From: Acorus gramineus
Taxonomy: Eukaryota > Streptophyta > Magnoliopsida > Acorales > Acoraceae
Assembly: GCA_030737835.1 (NCBI GenBank)
Contig: CM060854.1
Span: 10,473,272 to 10,537,271 of the forward strand
DNA: 64,000 bases
Reading direction: 5' to 3'
Position numbers and translations under genes: made by a program. The notes under the pieces were generated by a model. That model searched no databases, was not told the origin of the DNA, and saw nothing but the letters and a program-made list of their open reading frames with translations. Below are positions 58,224 through 64,000 of this stretch, piece by piece; position 1 is the stretch's first letter; every line of letters begins with the position of its first letter.

Positions 58224-59530
58224 TTGTATAAGTGAAATATAATTGTTTGATTGTATTTTAGTTAATTACATTGAAAAGTATAATTATGAAGTTTGATTGA
58301 TCATGGATGGGTTATGAATAAAAAGTAAAAAAAAGATTTAATATATAGACCCTAAATTTGAAAAAGGTGATAGATAAATGCATGTGATGCCGCCCATGGT
58401 TGTGCCCCAATACAACAGGTGATATTTTAGTATTTTAAATCTTTATTCACATTTTTTTTTGCTTGGCTATTCACATATTTTTATAGCGTCATTAGTACAT
58501 ATTCATTTTTTTTTAAAGAAGCATCAACATTTAATAGAGTTCATCATTAAAAACTCAAATTATATTGGCACATATCTTACAAAATCTACCTAATCACAAA
58601 TAATTTAGAGTAAAAAAAAACTATATGAGAATGTTTGAAATACATTGAAAAAATTAAGAGGGTGAAATATTTTAACAAAGTTAAGAGGTATGTAATATGT
58701 TAAGGATTTAATTAAATAATAGTAGGTTAGCCTTTTGAGTTTCCAAAATTATGAAATGAGATTTTTTTTTTGTATAATTTTAAAAAATGGCTGATTTGGA
58801 TATTTCTAACTTTTAGGAGACTTTTTTTTATCATTTTCCCTAGATTATTTGGCATTTGGGTTTGGAATAGATTACGTGGAAATCCATAGTTCCAGGGGAA
58901 TCAAGAATGCCAATAATAGTTTATTTCCACATGTTATGGTATAACTATAATCATATATTTCCTGCAAACAAACATATTTTTGGACTTATTCACCCTTATT
59001 CCATTCTATTTTATGTCTATTCTTCTAGCCCTTTTTGGGTAGTGAAATATGGGAGAACAACAGTTAATAAGTCCAAAAAATTTGTTTGTTTACAAAAATA
59101 GTTGGATATAACTATACTGAAATATGTGCTAATAGTAAGTATTTATATTCCAAGTCTCCCCTAGCATTATGTTATTCCACCTAATTTATTGTACTGGTAT
59201 ATTCGAGTCATGTGTCAAATGCAAATGTCATAACGTCTAGGCATAAACGTGTGCTATTTTTGTTTCACCTAAAAGCGCACAATTTTACAATCTATCGCAT
59301 ATGTAAGATCTGTGCTCATATATAAACAATACACATCCTCTATTTGTTAGATAACGAATGAAGGATGTGGGAAACCATGGCTTCCCCCTCACTCTCATCC
59401 ACACCCCTTATTAGATCATTGGTCTCTTGGCCTCTTGGTTTAGCCCAACCCCTGTCTTACTTTTGAATAAAGCAAACAATATCACATATTTAAACCCGAA
59501 CATGATCACACATAATTATAATATATATAA
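58224..59530. other. AT-rich intergenic DNA
   Basis: No gene or clear element was found. Confidence 0.5.
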
Positions 59531-59540
59531 CTTATTATTT

Positions 59541-59994
59541 AGGAAAATATCCAAATAACCCCCTACAAACAGTCTGAAATCCATATAACCCTTGAAAACA
59601 TCTATGTAACTCCAAATAACCCCATGAGTTGAATTTCTGTTGAAAGATGAGGAATATTTTGTGCAGATTATGTTTGGTTAACCCTGGCTGAAAATACAGT
59701 ATACAAAAAAACCCTATAATATATTAAAAATGTGAAAATCATTTATAAATGATCATTTTACCCCTCTAAATAGGATTATAAAATCTTATAGAGGTTTTTG
59801 ACATACTGTGTTTTTAGCCAGGGTTAACCAAACGAAATATTTACAAATATTCCTCATCTATCAATGGAAGTTTAACTCAGAGGGTTATTTAGATTTATAT
59901 AGGTGTTTTCAGTGGGGTTATGTTGATTTCAAGAAAAATCAAGGGGTTATATGGATTTTAGATTGTTTGCAGGGAGTTATTTGAATTTTTTCCT
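59541..59994. mobile_element. Fold-back MITE of the 48688/57288 family
   Basis: Ends AGGAAAATATCCAAATAACC and the inverse of TTATTTGAATTTTTTCCT. The two halves pair along almost their whole length. The flanking TTATTATTT / TTATATTTT is a poor match, so the target duplication is unclear. Confidence 0.75.
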
Positions 59995-60040
59995 ATTATA
60001 TTTTTATATTTATCTACACTATCTTAGGTCGCGGCTATTT

Positions 60041-62640
60041 TTTTATTTTTTTTTTTGGACTAAGAGGCTCCAAATTGGGGCAATTTTACTCATACATCAA
60101 AAAGAATTACATACATATAAATTGGTAGCAGTCTAGTCTACTACTTTTACTATACAATCCTTTATACTATCAAAATGTGAAACCAAAATATGCCTAATGG
60201 TATCATCATACAAAACATAAGAGAAACCATATTTTTGAGTCTTTCTAGGATATTTAACTAGAGCTTCAGCTGCTCGAACTAGACTTCCAAGAAATTTCTA
60301 TAAAAAAAACCTACGGATAGAATCCACCATTTGCTGAAGCACTACAAGACCTCCCATCGAACTCTGAAGAAGGTTAACAATTTCTTTAGGATCTGAACAC
60401 ATTGCGAGGTTCTGTGACCCTTCCTTCTAGCAAACTGTACACCCAATTTAATCGCTTCAGCCTCCATCCAGATAGGTGAACTCCAAGGCCAACTAGAATG
60501 TTCTGCTCCAAGCACCTAAAAATTGGAATTCACAAGTACAAAAGCAGCACTTGCTGCACAAGTGATAGGATTAACACTCCCTTCGGCAATAATAAACACA
60601 TTATTATGGAGAGAATGACCCCTTTGATAGACTTGATGATTACTATGCAATAAATCCTCAACAAGACTATATAATCTCCATTCTGCATCACTTAACCTCT
60701 CCCTATTCATTCTCCATTGAACACACTCTTGTAATAAAGAGATGGCTTTCAAAACAATCCCTCTAGCATCACAAGCTTGATTATGAAAAACTACTGCATT
60801 TCTAGTTTTCCATATACACCAACACAAAAGGCGCATGAGAATTCTATTTTCATGTCCATTGGAGTCCTGAGCCCATTGTTGGTCAGTAAGGACTCCCAGC
60901 CAGTTGGACTTCTGCCAAACCGAAGAAGAAGGTCTAAAAGCTGCCAACAAGTAACAGCAAATTCACAGTAAGAAGATAAATGAGCAGAAGTCTATATATG
61001 TACTGTACACAGGGGGCATGAAGTGCCCATATGCAGCCCAATCTAATCCCGAAAAGATCTAGTAGGCAGCCTTTCCCAGGCCAACTTCCACAAGAAAATG
61101 AGTACCTTTGGGGGAGCTAGAATACGCCAAAGTTTTTTCCAACCTTCTTCCTCCCATGATCTTGGCAAAGAACTAAGCTGTTTATACAAAACTTTAGTCA
61201 AAGGGGTATCTGAAAAGTTGCCCTCCCATACCCAACGAGAAAGCTCATCTTGAGTCCTCCGAGGGACAGGAGACTAACTAACCAAATTTACCCAATAGTC
61301 AGGGAGAACTCGATTCAGCACTGCTACAGACCATTGTCCCTCTTCTATAACATCTGCTAGGGAAAGGTCTAGCCTCGCTTCATCCATATTAACAATGGTT
61401 GTGATTCGATTGAAAGGGACCGGCATAAACCAAGGGTCTCTCAGTAAATTGGTCGACCCATATTCACCCGGTATTAGACGAACATGTAAACAGATTAATT
61501 GTAATCCTTTACATAAAGCTTTCCAAACCAGTTCCCACGGGGTCATCACCCAATTATACTTAAGTTGCATGTATCTTCCCACCATTGAATAACATAATAG
61601 GAACTTGAAAGCCAATTTAGCTAAAATAGCTCTTCTAAGAATATGAAGTCTCCTAATGCTCAAAACACCTTGGTCCTTATCTGCAGCAACTGCCTCCCAA
61701 TGTAACAAATGGATGACCCGCTCCTTGACTCCTCACCCCATAGGAAACCATGAATCATTTTCTCCAACGTCAGCAAAACAGTTTCATTTAGTTGAGCTGC
61801 ATGGAGCAAATGCAGGGGAAGAGAGTTCAGCACTGATCGAACCAATACCACCCGTCCAACCATTGTCAAGTGTTGTCCTTCCCAGCCTTGTATTCTCTGT
61901 GACACTCTATCAATAATTTCATTTGCAGTTTGACTTGTCCTCTGCTGAGCAAACACCTTTACACCCAGGTATTTTCAATCTGCATTGGCAATAGTGAACT
62001 GAAGAATGTGGCTCATCCACCTTCTGAATTGCAATGGCACAGAAGGAGAAAATTTAACAGAACTCTTTGGCCAACTAACCACCAAGCCTGTCAGCATTTG
62101 AGCCTCCTTTAAGATATCTCGAATGACTGCACACTGAGGGGCTTCACATTCCCTGCAATCAGCAGATCATCTGCATAAAAAAAATGATTAAGACCCGGGT
62201 ATATGCTCTGTTCCTTCAAACAAGGATAAGAGAAAAATCCAATTAACCATCCCGAACACTGCTTTATCCAAAATAACGTTGAAATAACTTCTGCTACAAG
62301 GACAAATAGGTAAGGGGAAAGCGGATCACCCTGTCTTAGCCCCCTTCCCTGAGTGATCCACTCAATAGGAGTACCATTAATTAGTATGGCAGCACGGGTT
62401 TGAGTGACACATTGCATAATCAATTTAATCCAAATCTGGGAAAACCCGAAGGCCTGCATCACAGCAAATAAACTAACTCCATTCCACTTGAGTCATACGC
62501 ACTCGCGAGATCAATCTTTGTGACAAACATGGAATTATTTCCATGCCTTCTTGGAAGAGAGTGCATTATGTCCCAGACCAACAATAAATGAGAGTGTATG
62601 GATTGATTCGGGACGAAAGCTCCTTGTTCTTAAGATAAGA
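60041..62640 (-). pseudogene. LINE (L1-type) pseudogene
   Basis: Minus-strand element with a T run at 60041-60054 as its poly(A) end. In order on the minus strand: a reverse-transcriptase entry (QGAFVPNQSIH near 62630), the core at 62109-62462 with GLRQGDPLSPYLFVLVAE and FYADDLL, a post-RT region at 61274-61956 (GWEGQHLTMVGRVVLVRSVL, GFLWGEE), a zinc-binding segment near 61015-61105 (FLWKLAWERLPTRSFR, CPLC), and an RNase H-like part near 60370-60520 (EAIKLGVQFARRKG). Several stops and frame shifts separate the pieces, and the endonuclease and 5' end are missing. The YADD box is still readable, so decay is moderate. Confidence 0.9.
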
Positions 62641-63434
62641 TTTTACATTTGGATGTAGTGATTATTTGTACGTGTTTTTCTACACATGCAAATTTTACAT
62701 TGCCGTACAGAGAAATTTTGTACACTATTTGCACATGTTTGTCTGTTTTCATGTTGTGATATCATTTACACATATGTTTTTGTTAGTAGCTGTTTGTCTC
62801 ACATATGTGAAAGTATATATGCCAATTTATTATGTTAAAAAATAATAATATTATAAATAGATAAAATATTTTTTTCAAATGATTATCTTCTTAAGATAAG
62901 TTAGGAGAAGAAATATTTGTTTTGGATTATATGGATTTTAATAAATTTATTAGAGGGTAAAAATGTAAAATTACACTACATACACCTGAGAGGTAAAGAA
63001 ATAAAAACTGTTACAAATAACAACATATGGGTTGATTGGGATTTTAATTGTTCCATTTGATAGAGAAATGAGAATCCTAACAATTTATTTATTACACTTA
63101 TTAATTATCATAACCAAAGTCTGACCCAGTGCAAACGAAAATTCACACCCATTTGCATAGCATCCAAACGAGCTTGGTCTGTATTCCTGGAGATGAATTG
63201 GATTTTTCACCTTAGGAACAAGAGCTAAGGTTGTGATTCAGATGCTGAATCGAACGGTTGTGATTCCATCGGTCGTCTCACAGACGACACCATCAGAGAT
63301 TTTATTACAATGACGAAACTACCCCTACTTCTTCCACTTTTTTCGGAAACCCTCGAAAGGCACAATCTCTCTCCTTCGCCGCCCCAGCGACCCTCTCTCT
63401 CTCTCTCTCCCCATCTCGCCAATATCTCGCGGCG
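62641..63434. other. Upstream region of the YbeY gene
   Basis: No other gene. 63391-63411 is a CT repeat in the probable 5' leader. No TATA box is obvious. Confidence 0.45.
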
Positions 63435-63815
63435 ATGTCGCGTATCGTCTCGCGAGCCTTCCCCCTCGCCTCGAGATCCGCGCTCCGCCCCCCGCCTCTC
63501 CTCCCCGTCCGATGCGTCCGCTCCCCGCCGCCACCGGCGGCCGTGCTCCGTCGTCGGAACCTCATCCTCCCCCTCTCATCCTTCCGCGTCCCCCACCGTT
63601 CCTACTGCTCTCCTCGTGATTCGTGCTCCACCGGAGACGGTAGCAGGTTAGGTTCGCTTAGGAGGATCTTCGCGAGCCTGAAGGGGCGGAGCCCGAGGCG
63701 GCGGTCGGGGCCGGCGGCGAAGAGGAAGGCGGCCCAGCCTCTGAAGGAGAGGGAGCTCTTGCTCGACGTCAAGATATGCATCGAAGAGGACCTCCCCGAT
63801 GACCCTGAAATCCTG
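63435..63815 (+). CDS. YBEY: Organellar endoribonuclease YbeY, first exon (partial gene)
   Basis: First coding exon, 127 residues, ending in phase 0 at a GT donor (ATCCTG|GTTCGG at 63815/63816). Later exons lie beyond the window. Residues 1 to about 95 are rich in Arg, Ser and Pro with almost no acidic residues, as in a chloroplast or mitochondrial transit peptide. The stretch KERELLLDVKICIEEDLPDD (104-123) matches what I recall as the start of the conserved domain in plant YbeY proteins, metal-dependent endoribonucleases that process organellar rRNA. The catalytic HxxxHxxxxxH motif would be in a later exon and cannot be seen. The exon is far more GC-rich than its surroundings. The start is the first ATG after the CT-rich leader. 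Confidence 0.75.
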
Positions 63816-64000
63816 GTTCGGCCAACTTTAGGATTCTAGGGTTCATGTTAGAGTGAAAAGATGATGCAGATTTTTGGTTTTGTTGGGTTTTTTTAATGTT
63901 GTTTCTCGGGTTCTTGTTTGAGTTAAAAGAGATGACTTTTTTTTTTTTTTAATGCATTCCGGGTTTTTGGTTTTGGAAGAGTTTTGTAGATTCCAGGATT
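63816..64000 (+). other. Start of intron 1 of the YbeY gene
   Basis: T-rich sequence after the GT donor, running off the window end. Confidence 0.55.

Noticed and set aside
63225-63651. Several other frames on both strands around the YbeY first exon
   Set aside because: Shadows created by the high GC content of that exon and its CT-rich leader.

Overview
The window looks like a stretch of nuclear DNA from a flowering plant. It is AT-rich, has an intron-rich gene with GT-AG splicing, and is packed with plant-type transposable elements: LINEs, tRNA-derived SINEs, copia- and gypsy-type LTR remnants, hAT, Mutator, PIF/Harbinger and CACTA elements. The sharply GC-rich first exon at the right end and a GC-rich small gene near 48.4 kb would fit a non-grass monocot, but the species cannot be named from sequence alone.

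Only a few host genes are convincing. (1) At 3.2-21.3 kb lies a family of small secreted cysteine-rich (lipid-transfer-like) proteins: gene A (3170-3493, minus) and gene C (16711-17034, plus) are intact, and gene B (6460-6768, minus) is frameshifted. They sit in and beside a large inverted duplication (about 3640-6835 against 16540-21345). Both arms carry the same 5'-truncated LINE with the same 16-bp target duplication, so the LINE predates the duplication. Further decayed copies of the same unit lie between the arms. The right arm later took in a PIF/Harbinger-like element. (2) A complete 13-exon gene for the alpha subunit of the mitochondrial processing peptidase runs from 30011 down to 23534 (511 residues). 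(3) A one-exon gene for an 83-residue protein with a PDCD4-like motif lies at 48342-48593 (minus); a Mutator-type MITE sits just upstream of its TATA box. (4) The first exon of a probable organellar YbeY endoribonuclease gene starts at 63435 (plus) and continues beyond the window.

The rest is mobile-element territory. The left edge holds a hAT transposase remnant. From 30.8 to 33 kb is an array of ATGTATCTGAA-like motifs. At 34.2 kb is a hAT MITE with a perfect 8-bp target duplication. From 35.5 to 42.4 kb are gypsy-type LTR repeats with hairpin palindromes, a 56-bp leader repeat and a broken gag, cut off by a copia-type LTR with its tRNA-primed binding site. From 46.9 to 60 kb are a SINE, several fold-back MITEs, a CACTA MITE and a LINE split by two different MITEs. 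A longer LINE pseudogene fills 60.0-62.6 kb. The insertion order can be read in many places from intact target-site duplications, which are the strongest evidence in this window.
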